Assembly: GCA_035290025.1 (NCBI GenBank)
Contig: DATDVL010000008.1
Span: forward strand, 1 to 16,394
Source of the DNA: DATDVL01 sp035290025
Lineage (GTDB): Archaea > Nanobdellota > Nanobdellia > SCGC-AAA011-G17 > DATDVL01
Direction of reading: 5' to 3'
DNA length: 16,394 nucleotides
Part shown: piece by piece, positions 1 to 6,705 of the stretch
Position numbering within the stretch: the first letter of the stretch is position 1
How the letters are laid out: each line of letters starts with the position of its first letter
Translations under genes and position numbers: made by a program
Notes under the pieces: generated by a model
Database searches by the model: none
Seen by the model: only the letters and a program-made list of their open reading frames with translations
Told to the model about the DNA's origin: nothing

Positions 1-418
1 TATTGACAAAGTTGATGTTGTTTTGTTTAAGGATGGTCAGCAGACGACGATACCCTTGTCGTGTGTGTATTATGAGGGCCGTATAGACTTATTCAAAGGC
101 GCGGATGGTGTTTTGCCTGCGTGTATGCGTATCCTTCCGAATATTCAGGATAGTTCGTATATTCCTTTTGGTAATGCTCTTTTCATTTCTCCAAAGGTTG
201 CAAAAACGTTCTTTGCTCGTTTGTACTTGTTGGATGAAATTATTCCTGGTTTTAATGTAGTGTATTCTGATGATAGTCTGGGTGCTCGTTTGGGTGTCTA
301 TAATGGTAATTTATGGGGTCCTATGCGTATTTGGGAGATAGTATATCCTGAAGGTACAAAGACCAGTAATGACTATCTGTTGTTAGAGTATCCTGATGAG
401 CGTTTGAAGTCACCGTAG
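1..418 (+). CDS. aglB: C-terminal fragment of an AglB/STT3-like oligosaccharyltransferase
   Basis: The reading frame is open from base 2 and runs to TAG at 416-418, so this is the last 138 or so residues of a gene that begins outside the window. The segment NALFISPKVAKTFFARLYLL, followed by FNVVYSDDS and GPMRIWEIVYPE, resembles the end of archaeal AglB proteins: a serine/threonine-rich stretch, then 'ARLYLLD', then an FxxVY strand, then a final (V/I)xxxEVxYPE strand. AglB is the membrane enzyme that moves the finished lipid-linked glycan onto Asn in Asn-X-Ser/Thr sequons. The catalytic membrane part (including the WWDYG-type motif) is not in view, so the call rests on this tail and on the glycan genes directly downstream. 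A start near base 23 is not credible because the frame stays open to the window edge. Another secreted or membrane protein is possible. Confidence 0.62.
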   Translation, partial: IDKVDVVLFKDGQQTTIPLSCVYYEGRIDLFKGADGVLPACMRILPNIQDSSYIPFGNALFISPKVAKTFFARLYLLDEIIPGFNVVYSDDSLGARLGVYNGNLWGPMRIWEIVYPEGTKTSNDYLLLEYPDERLKSP

Positions 419-438
419 TTCCTAGTTGTTCATAAGGC

Positions 439-446
439 TTTTAAAC
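439..446 (+). promoter_or_regulatory. TATA box of the GlcNAc-1-P transferase gene
   Basis: TTTTAAAC lies in the 48-base gap after the AglB-like gene. Its first base is 28 bases before ATG 467, the same spacing as at the other promoters here, so the transcript should be leaderless. This placement supports ATG 467 over the upstream in-frame TTG at 452. Confidence 0.55.
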
Positions 447-466
447 GGTTTTTGCTGCTTTTCTTG

Positions 467-1459
467 ATGCAAATCTTGTTGTATAGTGCTCCCCTATTGG
501 CGTTTATTGTGACGTTTATTTCTACGCCTGTGTGGATTCGTTATTTGCGTCGTATTGGCTTGGTTGTTCCTGATAAGAATAAGAAGGATCAGCCGAAGAT
601 TGCCTTTTCTGGTGGTTTGGCTGTTTTTTCTGGTTTTTTGGCAGGTATGATGTGGTATATTTTTATTCAGATTTTTTATTATGATAAGGGTGGTCAGGGT
701 TCGTTGTTGTATATGTTTGGTGCTTTGGCTACGATTATGTTGATTACATTTATTGGTTTTTTGGATGATTTGATTGTGAATAAGCATATTGGTGAGTCTA
801 CGGGTTTGAAGCAGTGGCAGAAGCCGTTGTTGACGTTGGTTGCTGCTATTCCGTTGATGGTGGTCAAGGCGGGTACGACATTTTTTGCTGTTCCTTTTAT
901 TGGTCGTGTTGATATTGGTTTGTGGTATCCGTTGTTGTTGGTTCCTATAGGTATTGTTGGTGCTTCGAATATGATTAATATGCTTGCGGGTTTTAATGGT
1001 TTAGAGGCGGGTATGGGTTTGGTCTATTTGTCGTCGCTGTCATTGTATGCGTATGTGAATCAGCGTTTCGCTGCTGCTGCTTTGGGTATTATTATTGTTG
1101 CTTCTTTGCTTGCTTTTTTCTTGTTTAATAAGTATCCTGCAAAGATTTTTCCTGGTGATTCGTTGACGTACTTGTTGGGTGCTTCGTTGGTATCGTTGGC
1201 GATTCTTGGTAATATGGAGCGTGCTGCGTTGATTGTTTCTATACCTTTCTTTGTCGAGTTTTTGTTGAAGTGGCGTTCTCGTTTCAAGGCGAAATCGTAT
1301 GGTAAGTTTAAGGATGGTAAGATTGTTTCCTATCATGATAAACAGATTTATTCTATTCCGCACTTGTTGACACGTACGGGTAAGTTTTCTGAAAAACAAG
1401 TTGTCTGGTTTTGTATTGGTATTGAGTTGTTGTTTGCTGGTTTGATGTGGGTGGTGTGA
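467..1459 (+). CDS. aglH: UDP-GlcNAc:dolichyl-phosphate GlcNAc-1-phosphate transferase (AglH/ALG7 type)
   Basis: This is a polytopic membrane enzyme (330 aa) of the polyprenyl-phosphate N-acetylhexosamine-1-P transferase family. It is predicted to place the first sugar, as sugar-1-phosphate from a UDP donor, on dolichyl phosphate at the cytosolic face and so start the lipid-linked glycan. Visible marks are the catalytic Asp pair in GFLDDL (about residues 100-101), the NMINMLAGFNGLEAG block (168-182), which closely matches eukaryotic ALG7/DPAGT1 'NAINILAGINGLEAG', and the FPGDS loop (228-232, as FVGDT in ALG7). A late cytosolic loop holds SRFKAK...GKFKDG and a His-containing IPHLLTRTGK. About nine or ten hydrophobic segments are visible. 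I chose ATG 467 over TTG 452 because of the TATA spacing. Leu is almost always TTG and Arg CGT. The next gene starts three bases after its stop. The exact sugar (GlcNAc or a relative) is family-based inference. Confidence 0.9.
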   Translation: MQILLYSAPLLAFIVTFISTPVWIRYLRRIGLVVPDKNKKDQPKIAFSGGLAVFSGFLAGMMWYIFIQIFYYDKGGQGSLLYMFGALATIMLITFIGFLDDLIVNKHIGESTGLKQWQKPLLTLVAAIPLMVVKAGTTFFAVPFIGRVDIGLWYPLLLVPIGIVGASNMINMLAGFNGLEAGMGLVYLSSLSLYAYVNQRFAAAALGIIIVASLLAFFLFNKYPAKIFPGDSLTYLLGASLVSLAILGNMERAALIVSIPFFVEFLLKWRSRFKAKSYGKFKDGKIVSYHDKQIYSIPHLLTRTGKFSEKQVVWFCIGIELLFAGLMWVV

Positions 1460-1461
1460 TA

Positions 1462-2364
1462 GTGAAATTTTCTGTAATTGTTCCTGTTGGTCCTGGTCGT
1501 AATTGTGAAGTTTTAGAGTCGTTAAAACATGTTGATTATCCTAAGAAGCATTTTGAGGTCTTGGTGGAGTTTGGTTTGAATCCTTCGGAGAATCGTAATC
1601 GTGCTATGAAGAAGGCTAAGGGTAAGTTTTTTGTTTTTCTTGATGATGAAGCTATGGTTGCTCCTGACTATTTTAAGAATGCTGAAAAGTTTTTTTCCAC
1701 GCATCCTGAGGTGAGTATTGTTGGTGGTCCGCAGTTGACGCCTAAGTCTGATGGTTTCTTTGCTAAGACGTCAGGGTATGTGATGTCTTCTTTTTTTGGT
1801 GCGTATGTTATGGCTTCTCGTTATGCTGTTCGTGCGGAGAATTTGGATGCTGATGAGTATTCGTTGACGTCTGCTAATTGTGTTGTTCGTCGTGAGGTTT
1901 TTGAGAAGATTAAGCCCTTTGATCCTCGTTTGTATCCTGGTGAGGATCCTGAGTTGTATGCTCGTGCGAAGAAGGCGGGTTTTGTATTAGCATATACTCC
2001 TAAATTAGTTGTTTTTCATAAGCGTCGTGCGAACTATTATTCTTTTATGCGTCAGTTTTTCCGTTATGGTTTGGTGCGTATGAAGAAGGAGCGTATTAAT
2101 CGTACGCCATTGTTGATGGTGAATCCTGTTTTTTTTATGCCTTCTCTTTTTTTGTTGTATCTGGTAACGTTGCCTTTCTGGTTGTGGCTGCATAACATCT
2201 TTATCTGGCCTTTGTTAATATATAGTGTTTTGGTGTGTGGTTTTTCGTTGTATGAGTCTTGGAAGCACAATCACCCTTTGGCATGTATTGTCTTGCCTTT
2301 CTGGTTTTTGTCGATGCATCTTACGTATGGCGCAGGTATGATCTGGGGTTTGGTGAAGCGGTAA
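1462..2364 (+). CDS. Membrane-associated family 2 glycosyltransferase
   Basis: A 300-residue GT2 (GT-A fold) enzyme. It begins KFSVIVPVGPGRN, the usual first strand of the nucleotide-sugar fold. FVFLDDEAMVAPDYF carries the metal-binding acidic cluster (D61, D62, E63), and YPGEDPELYARAKKAG (E161/D162) is the acceptor-side acidic motif with the likely catalytic base. Two or three hydrophobic segments fill the last 80 or so residues, which should hold it at the membrane next to a dolichol-linked acceptor. I place the start at GTG 1462, three bases past the stop of the AglH-type gene, because this gives the standard MKFSVIVPV N-terminus; GTG 1447 would overlap that gene and add five unlikely residues. 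It is probably co-transcribed with the AglH-type gene and adds an early sugar, but donor and linkage cannot be read from sequence. Confidence 0.85.
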   Translation: MKFSVIVPVGPGRNCEVLESLKHVDYPKKHFEVLVEFGLNPSENRNRAMKKAKGKFFVFLDDEAMVAPDYFKNAEKFFSTHPEVSIVGGPQLTPKSDGFFAKTSGYVMSSFFGAYVMASRYAVRAENLDADEYSLTSANCVVRREVFEKIKPFDPRLYPGEDPELYARAKKAGFVLAYTPKLVVFHKRRANYYSFMRQFFRYGLVRMKKERINRTPLLMVNPVFFMPSLFLLYLVTLPFWLWLHNIFIWPLLIYSVLVCGFSLYESWKHNHPLACIVLPFWFLSMHLTYGAGMIWGLVKR

Positions 2365-2395
2365 ACTTTTACTATTATTATGATTAAGATAAATA

Positions 2396-2403
2396 TTTAT
2401 ATA
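2396..2403 (+). promoter_or_regulatory. Strong archaeal TATA box of the sigma-factor gene
   Basis: TTTATATA, preceded by the A-rich stretch AAGATAAATA (possible BRE), lies 30 bases before ATG 2426, so the predicted transcript starts at or next to that ATG. It is the best consensus TATA box in the window and sits in the 61-base gap after the GT2 gene, so the sigma gene is a separate transcription unit read by the host's archaeal machinery. Confidence 0.7.
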
Positions 2404-2425
2404 CTCTTTTTCTTCTTTTGTGAAA

Positions 2426-3229
2426 ATGGTTAAAAAGTTTTTAAGAGTAGAGCCGTTTCAGAGAATTAATGGGGATGCAAAAGTTTATTTGGTCAGTAAT
2501 CCAAAAGATACTGATAATTTTTTAAGATTACATGCTGGTCGTTTAGAGGCTGATGCCAATTTTTGGCATAATCGTTTTTCTTATATGGATGAATCAGATG
2601 TTTATGACGCGATTGTTGATGCTTTTTATGAATCAGCAGAAAATTTCGATCCTTCAAAGGGAGAATTTAGTACTTACTATTCCAAGATTGTTTATTATAG
2701 AATACGGAGTAAGCTTCGTGCTATAGACACTGTACCTCGGTTAGTGCGTGATCGTCTGAAAATTTTGAACAAGTTAGTTAGTGGGGTTTGTCTTTCTTTA
2801 GGGCGAGAAGCTTCTGATTTTGATGTTGCTGTAAGTCTTAACGGGGGTGCATTAGATGAAGGAGTTTTCAGTTTATTAGAGGACATAGCAATGACTAGGT
2901 CTGATGTAAGACCAACTACTCAGTTTGGTCGCCATAGTGATACAGAGCATGATACTTTTGAAGAGGAGAGCCTAGCCTCACCAGGAGATTTTGTGCGTGC
3001 ATTAACTGCTCATGACTTATTGTTGTATATAGCAGGTAACCCTATTTTTGATGATAAAGAAAAAGGAGTATTTGTAGGTTATTATCTAGAAGGTAGATTA
3101 GAAAGAGAAGTGGCTGTTACGTTGGGAGTATCAGAATCTCGTGTTTGTCAAATATTAAATAGTAAAGTTAAACCTAAGTTAGCGTTGTTAGGGAGGCGTT
3201 TCGCACGTGAAGGTCTTTTGAGTGCATAA
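2426..3229 (+). CDS. Complete sigma-70-family sigma factor (FliA/SigF-like) in an archaeal context
   Basis: A 267-residue protein with the order of regions of a bacterial alternative sigma factor; numbers count from an upstream in-frame GTG at 2420 (subtract 2 for ATG 2426). Region 2 is about 31-104: DVYDAIVDAFYESAENFDP followed by GEFSTYYSKIVYYRIRSKLR, parallel to FliA 'RYDALQGTAFTTYAVQRIRGAML' with the aromatic -10 melting positions. Region 3 is about 105-155: VPRLVRDRLKILNKL then LGREASDFDVAVSLNG, parallel to FliA 'WVPRSVRRNAREV ... LGRNATETEVAERLG'. Region 4 is about 195-257: KGVFVGYYLEGRLEREVAVT then LGVSESRVCQILNSKVKPKL, the -35 helix-turn-helix ('LTLKEIGEVLGVSESRVSQIHS'). No frame damage is seen. 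Codon use differs from the glycan genes: about 16 TTA to 7 TTG for Leu, and AGA, GTA and GCA are common, which suggests separate ancestry or selection. What polymerase it acts with is unknown; it could contact the archaeal RNAP clamp, replace TFB at some promoters, or have become a DNA-binding regulator. Confidence 0.85.
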   Translation: MVKKFLRVEPFQRINGDAKVYLVSNPKDTDNFLRLHAGRLEADANFWHNRFSYMDESDVYDAIVDAFYESAENFDPSKGEFSTYYSKIVYYRIRSKLRAIDTVPRLVRDRLKILNKLVSGVCLSLGREASDFDVAVSLNGGALDEGVFSLLEDIAMTRSDVRPTTQFGRHSDTEHDTFEEESLASPGDFVRALTAHDLLLYIAGNPIFDDKEKGVFVGYYLEGRLEREVAVTLGVSESRVCQILNSKVKPKLALLGRRFAREGLLSA

Positions 3230-3231
3230 TT

Positions 3232-3239
3232 CTTATATA
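3232..3239 (+). promoter_or_regulatory. TATA box of the GT4-GT2-methyltransferase operon
   Basis: CTTATATA begins three bases after the sigma-gene stop and 31 bases before ATG 3263, giving another leaderless start. It makes the three following genes independent of the sigma-gene transcript. Confidence 0.65.
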
Positions 3240-3262
3240 GCCACTTTTAGGTTTTTCTAGTC

Positions 3263-4411
3263 ATGAGAATTGCTTTGGTTTGTGATTTCTATAAGCCTGC
3301 TATTGGTGGTGTAAATCAAGTAGTTGAGGAGTTGGCGAAGCGTTATGTTATGCTTGGTCATGAGGTGCATGTTTTTTGTTCTGATTGGGATAAGACGAAG
3401 CGTATACACTTACAGGAAGAGGTTTTGGATGGTGTGCAGGTGCATCGTTTGTGGCATTGGTTTCGTGCGGTGAATTTTATTACGGTATGGCCGCAAGTGT
3501 TTTTTCGTTTATTATCAGAGAAGTTTGATATTATTCATTCTCATTTGACATTGCAACCGCACAGTTTTTTTGCTGCTGTTGCTGCGAAGTTGCGTGGTGT
3601 TCCTCATGTGCATACGACGCATTGTCCTTGGTCTGATGCGTATCGTAGTTTTTTTGGTCGTTTTATGGTGGGTGTTTTTCGTCTTTTTTTCGCTCGTTGT
3701 ATTTTATGGTCTGCTGAGAAAATTGTTGCTATTACTCCTTGGGAGGATAGGTTTATTCAGTTGTATGGTGGTTCTTCAAAGAAGATTGTTCATGTCCCTA
3801 ATGGTGTTGCTGATGCTTTTTTTGTGCCTGTTGTGAAGAATGATTTTCGTAAAAAACTTGGTTTGTTAGAGAAGATGAAAATAGTGCTTTTTTTCAGTCG
3901 TTTTTCTGAGACGAAGTCTCCTGAGTCGTTGGTGTTGGCTGCTCGTCAGTTGCAGCATCGTAAGGATATTGTTTTTGTGATGATTGGTCCTGATGAGGGT
4001 CGTAAGGAGCAGTGTAAAGCTTTAGCGAAGGGTTTGAAGAATGTGTTGATTCTTGATCCGTTGCGTGATCGTAAGGAGGTTGTGAAGATGTATCAGGCTG
4101 CTGATGTGTATGCGTTGCCAAGTTATCGTGAAGGTCTTCCGTTAACCTTGTTTGAGGCGTATGCTGCGGGTTTGCCGGTGGTTGCTACACCCGTGAATGG
4201 TGTTGCTTTCGAGTTGACTAATGGTGTGAATGGTTTGTTTGTTAAGGATTACAAGGATATTTCTGGTTTAACTGATGCTTTGGTAAAAATTGTTGATAGT
4301 CCTTTGTTGGCGAAAAAGTTTTCTTCAGCGAATAGGAAGAAGGCTAGGGATTATAATTGGGATGATATTGCGAAGCGGACGTTGGCTTTGTATCGAGAGG
4401 TTGTGCGATGA
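3263..4411 (+). CDS. Family 4 glycosyltransferase (GT-B fold)
   Basis: A 382-residue retaining GT4 enzyme of normal length. The N-terminal Rossmann domain opens MRIALVCDFYKPAIGGVNQV with the GGV loop (15-17) that binds donor phosphates, then LGHEVHVFC and FDIIHSHLTLQPH. The C-terminal domain has KIVLFFSRFSETKSPESLV, the usual start of the donor-binding half, and the E-x7-E motif in YREGLPLTLFEAYAAGLPVV (E290 and E298). The second Glu normally binds the sugar-nucleotide ribose. No membrane segment is evident, so it should act in the cytosol or on the membrane surface to add a hexose to the growing lipid-linked glycan. It is first in an operon: its TGA overlaps the ATG of the next gene (ATGA). 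Donor sugar unknown. Confidence 0.9.
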   Translation: MRIALVCDFYKPAIGGVNQVVEELAKRYVMLGHEVHVFCSDWDKTKRIHLQEEVLDGVQVHRLWHWFRAVNFITVWPQVFFRLLSEKFDIIHSHLTLQPHSFFAAVAAKLRGVPHVHTTHCPWSDAYRSFFGRFMVGVFRLFFARCILWSAEKIVAITPWEDRFIQLYGGSSKKIVHVPNGVADAFFVPVVKNDFRKKLGLLEKMKIVLFFSRFSETKSPESLVLAARQLQHRKDIVFVMIGPDEGRKEQCKALAKGLKNVLILDPLRDRKEVVKMYQAADVYALPSYREGLPLTLFEAYAAGLPVVATPVNGVAFELTNGVNGLFVKDYKDISGLTDALVKIVDSPLLAKKFSSANRKKARDYNWDDIAKRTLALYREVVR

Positions 4412-5283
4412 TTTCGGTGATTATTACTGCATATAAAGAGGAGCGCACGATTGGTCGTGCGGTGCAGGCTTTTTTGGATGAGGGTATTCCTGATATGGAG
4501 TTATTAGTCGTTGCTCCTGATGATGCGACGTTGGATATTGCTAAAAAATTTAAGGGTGTTAAGACATTGCGTGATCCTGGTCGTGGTAAGCCTGTTGCTT
4601 TGAATCTTGCGTTTAAGGCGGTGAGTCGTAAAAGTAAGGTTTGGGTTTTGACGGATGGTGATGTAGTTATTGAGCCAGGTGCAGTGCATAGACTTGTTGA
4701 TCATTTTCGTAAGCGTGATGTGGGTGCTGTTTCTGGTCATCCTGTCCCTGTGAATGCGCGTGATTCTTTGTTGGGGTACTGGTCGCATATGTTGACGCAT
4801 ATCTGGGATGTGACGCGTCGTGGGTGGATGGACAAAAAAAAGTTGTTGATTTGTTCTGGTTATTTGTTTGCTCTTCGTGCTGATCTGATTCAGTCTATTC
4901 CTGAGGATGCTTTGTCTGATGATGCCATGATGAGTTATATGGTTTTTCAGCAGGGTTGGCGTATGGTGTATGAACCTTCAGCGGTGGTTAAGGTGAAGTT
5001 TCCTGAGTCGTTGGCTGATTGGTTTAAGCAGAAGCGTCGTTCTGCGGGTGGTTATTTGCAGTCGAAAAAGTATTTTAGAGATATGCCGTTGACGCGTAGT
5101 GTTTTGCGTGAGATTGTTTTAGGTACAAGGATTGTTGTATCATTTCCTCGGTCAGTAAAGGAATACTTTTATACTGCTGTCTTTTTCCCTTGTCGTGTAT
5201 GGTTATGGTTATTGATTTATTACGATCGTTTGCGGAAGAAGAGTTTGCAGCAAGTTTGGCAAAGGGTGGAGAGTACGAAGTAG
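4408..5283 (+). CDS. Family 2 glycosyltransferase, polysaccharide-synthase-like
   Basis: A 291-residue GT2 enzyme. ISVIITAYKEERTIGRAV is the first strand of the nucleotide-sugar fold, PDDATLDIA follows, and GRGKPVALN is typical of dolichyl-phosphate-sugar and cellulose-synthase-like GT2 proteins. VLTDGDVVIEPGAV supplies the metal-binding D83/D85, DALSDDAMMSY (D171/D172) the second acidic site, and KQKRRSAGGY (208-216) sits where processive enzymes have QxxRW. One hydrophobic stretch near 240-275 may anchor it. The start overlaps the previous stop by four bases (ATGA), with GAGGT at 4397-4401 as ribosome-binding site, six bases ahead of the ATG. Part of this gene (4501-4534) reappears almost unchanged in the chimeric mini-ORF at 6546-6641. 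Donor and acceptor are not readable. Confidence 0.87.
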   Translation: MISVIITAYKEERTIGRAVQAFLDEGIPDMELLVVAPDDATLDIAKKFKGVKTLRDPGRGKPVALNLAFKAVSRKSKVWVLTDGDVVIEPGAVHRLVDHFRKRDVGAVSGHPVPVNARDSLLGYWSHMLTHIWDVTRRGWMDKKKLLICSGYLFALRADLIQSIPEDALSDDAMMSYMVFQQGWRMVYEPSAVVKVKFPESLADWFKQKRRSAGGYLQSKKYFRDMPLTRSVLREIVLGTRIVVSFPRSVKEYFYTAVFFPCRVWLWLLIYYDRLRKKSLQQVWQRVESTK

Positions 5284-5284
5284 C

Positions 5285-5992
5285 ATGGAATTGAATGAGT
5301 ATAAGGTAATGTATGATCTGGAGAGGCAGCATGCGTGGTTTCGTGCGAAGCGTGAGTTAATGATTGATGTGTTTCATCGTTTTGGTCATGATGGTGTGAA
5401 TATCTTGGATATTGGTTGTGGTACGGGTGTTATTGCTGATTATTTTTCTCGTCGTAATAATGTTGTCGGTTTGGATGTTTCTGCTGAGGCGTTGAAGTTT
5501 GCTCGTTTGCGTAATCCTTCGTTGCGGTGGGTGAAGGGTGATGCGCAGCAGGTAAGGTTCGCTGCTAATTCTTTTGATTGGGTTTTTGCTTCTGATGTTA
5601 TTGAGCATGTGGCTGATGATGTTAAAGCATTGCGTTCTATGCATAAGGTGTTGAAGAAGAATGGTAAAGTATTGATAACGGTTCCTGCGTTGATGTGGTT
5701 GTGGGGTAAGGATGATGATTTGTTGCATCATTATCGTCGTTATACGCGTAAGCAGTTGCGTGCTGTTTTGGAGCGTGCTGGTTTCCGTGTTGTTTTCTTG
5801 AATTATTGGAATTTGTTGATGTTGCCTGCTGCTATGGTTTATAAAAGGGTGAATAAGGATCAGTCTGTCGTTGCGTTGCATCCTTGGGTGAATCGTCTGA
5901 TGCATACTGTTCTTCGTGCTGATACAAAGTTGGTACAGGTTCTTCCGTTGCCATTGGGTGTTTCTTTGGTTGCTGTTGCTATGAAAATGTAG
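5285..5992 (+). CDS. Class I SAM-dependent methyltransferase
   Basis: A 235-residue Rossmann-fold methyltransferase. ILDIGCGTGVIADYF (about 40-54) is motif I, the SAM-binding glycine loop; NVVGLDVSAEAL contains the acidic residue for the ribose; GDAQQVRFAANSFDWVFASD covers motifs II-III; VLKKNGKVLITVPAL is the next strand. HHYRRYTRKQLRAVLERAGF is common in methyltransferases of polysaccharide clusters. It starts one base after the GT2 stop and closes the GT4-GT2-methyltransferase unit, so methylation of a glycan sugar or of the lipid carrier is the likely role. The last 13 codons (5954-5992), ending LGVSLVAVAMKM, resemble the end of the mini-ORF at 6546-6641 (33 of 39 bases). A C-terminal hydrophobic patch may touch the membrane. 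Substrate unknown. Confidence 0.88.
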   Translation: MELNEYKVMYDLERQHAWFRAKRELMIDVFHRFGHDGVNILDIGCGTGVIADYFSRRNNVVGLDVSAEALKFARLRNPSLRWVKGDAQQVRFAANSFDWVFASDVIEHVADDVKALRSMHKVLKKNGKVLITVPALMWLWGKDDDLLHHYRRYTRKQLRAVLERAGFRVVFLNYWNLLMLPAAMVYKRVNKDQSVVALHPWVNRLMHTVLRADTKLVQVLPLPLGVSLVAVAMKM

Positions 5993-5999
5993 GAAGATT

Positions 6000-6007
6000 T
6001 TTATATC
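6000..6007 (+). promoter_or_regulatory. TATA box of the orphan gene at 6028
   Basis: TTTATATC, at the end of a five-T run, lies 28 bases before ATG 6028 in the 35-base gap after the methyltransferase gene. This again predicts a leaderless transcript. Confidence 0.6.
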
Positions 6008-6027
6008 TGAGAAGGGTAATTGTTTGT

Positions 6028-6513
6028 ATGGCTGGTTCTACAGGCACGGAAGATATTGGTGGTGACTTTCCTATTTCTCGAGCTAGAAGTACGTGTAGAG
6101 TTGTTCCTGATCCTGCAGCCTTAACGATGGAAAGGCTTGAGCGTGCGGTTGCTAAATTTGATCTTCCTGCATTATTAGCAAGTATTGATAGTGTTGTTCA
6201 TGAAATGAATGTAACTTATTCTAAAAGTCCAGATGCTGTTGTTATTGATACAGGGTATGATCATGAGCATCCTACGTTTCGTGTTCCTGTTCGTGAAAAG
6301 TGGGTTGCTTCTATAGCTTTTGCTGTACCTATGCACATTCATTTGAAAGGTCATTTAGTTGATTACACGTTTATTCCTGAAACTCCTGCAGAAGTGGGTT
6401 TGATGAGTGGCTTGGAAGAAGCGCTTCGTTATGTCGCTGTGGGTCGTGGTGTGCGGGGTGTTTTGTTGCCTTCGTATCATCCGCTGAGAAAGAAGGGCGC
6501 GACGCATAGTTAA
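6028..6513 (+). CDS. Hypothetical protein, 161 aa, function not recognised
   Basis: I recognise no family. The protein appears soluble, with no signal peptide or membrane segment. It has a polar N-terminus (about 1-33), a helix-like section LERAVAKFDLPALLASIDSV (about 36-55), then an alternating hydrophobic middle with several histidines (TGYDHEHPTF, PMHIHLKGH) and a basic C-terminus (HPLRKKGATHS). The clustered His and Asp could bind metal, but no known motif is complete. The start is supported by a TATA box 28 bases upstream. Like the sigma gene, it mixes TTA, AGA, GCA and GAA codons and looks less GT-skewed than the glycan genes beside it. Its stop codon lies inside the left arm of the direct repeat at 6509-6587. 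A partner or regulator for the sigma factor is speculation only. Confidence 0.7.
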   Translation: MAGSTGTEDIGGDFPISRARSTCRVVPDPAALTMERLERAVAKFDLPALLASIDSVVHEMNVTYSKSPDAVVIDTGYDHEHPTFRVPVREKWVASIAFAVPMHIHLKGHLVDYTFIPETPAEVGLMSGLEEALRYVAVGRGVRGVLLPSYHPLRKKGATHS

Positions 6514-6587
6514 TAACCTTTAAAAGTCGTTTTTCTTATGGTTTTATGATTAAATATCGTTATCTTTGGTTGTTGGTCGTTGCTGCT
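6509..6587 (+). repeat. Left arm of a direct repeat (promoter plus 5' end of a GT39 gene)
   Basis: Bases 6509-6574 match 7125-7190 with one mismatch in 66 (6551 T against 7167 G). The match continues less well to 6587/7203. The repeat carries the TATA box TTTAAAAG, the leader-sized spacer and the first codons (M-x-KYRYLWLL) of the GT39 gene at 7162. Offset between arms is 616 bases. It shows that the promoter and gene start were duplicated. Confidence 0.9.
6519..6526 (+). promoter_or_regulatory. Duplicated TATA box ahead of the chimeric mini-ORF
   Basis: TTTAAAAG is an exact copy of the box at 7135-7142 and lies 27 bases before ATG 6546. If the original works, this copy should too, so the mini-ORF is probably transcribed. 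Confidence 0.55.
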
Positions 6588-6641
6588 CCTGATGATGCGA
6601 CGTTGGGTGTTTCTATGGTTGCTGTTGCTTCTAAGATTTAG
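6546..6641 (+). pseudogene. Chimeric 31-codon mini-ORF built from pieces of three glycan genes
   Basis: The frame from ATG 6546 to TAG 6639-6641 encodes 31 residues. Its start, MIKYRYLWLLVVAA, copies the N-terminus of the GT39 protein at 7162. Its middle, VVAxPDDATL, matches the GT2 gene: 6585-6606 and 4513-4534 are identical over 22 bases, and the match extends back to 4501 with two mismatches and one inserted GCT triplet. Its end, LGVSMVAVASKI then stop, resembles the methyltransferase end LGVSLVAVAMKM (6603-6641 against 5954-5992, 33 of 39 bases). The second junction falls in a shared TTGG. Either a collapsed remnant of a duplicated cluster or a template-switching product; since frame and promoter are intact, it could still be translated. 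I call it a pseudogene-type remnant, with a live peptide as the alternative. Confidence 0.6.
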
Positions 6642-6675
6642 TCTTCAGGTAGGGACGAATTGTTCTGGGGAAAAG

Positions 6676-6683
6676 TTTATATG
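6676..6683 (+). promoter_or_regulatory. TATA box that fixes the start of the orphan gene at 6706
   Basis: TTTATATG starts exactly 30 bases before ATG 6706, the same spacing as at the sigma gene. It separates this gene from the mini-ORF upstream and argues against any start before 6706. Confidence 0.62.
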
Positions 6684-6705
6684 GCTTAATGAAAGAATTT
6701 GTTGT

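Noticed and set aside
2365..2425. Bacterial -35/-10 promoter for the sigma gene
   Set aside because: TATATA-type elements could be read as a -10, but no -35 partner is visible at the right distance, while the archaeal TATA spacing to ATG is exact and shared with other genes.
3570..3836. 88-codon + strand frame rich in Leu, Val and Phe within the GT4 gene
   Set aside because: It could pass for a membrane protein but is an out-of-phase reading of GT-rich sequence inside a conserved GT4 domain.
5357..5905. 182-codon frame on the - strand under the methyltransferase
   Set aside because: It is the antisense shadow of a gene with a clear SAM-binding motif. Long antisense frames are expected because GT-rich sense codons rarely make antisense stops.
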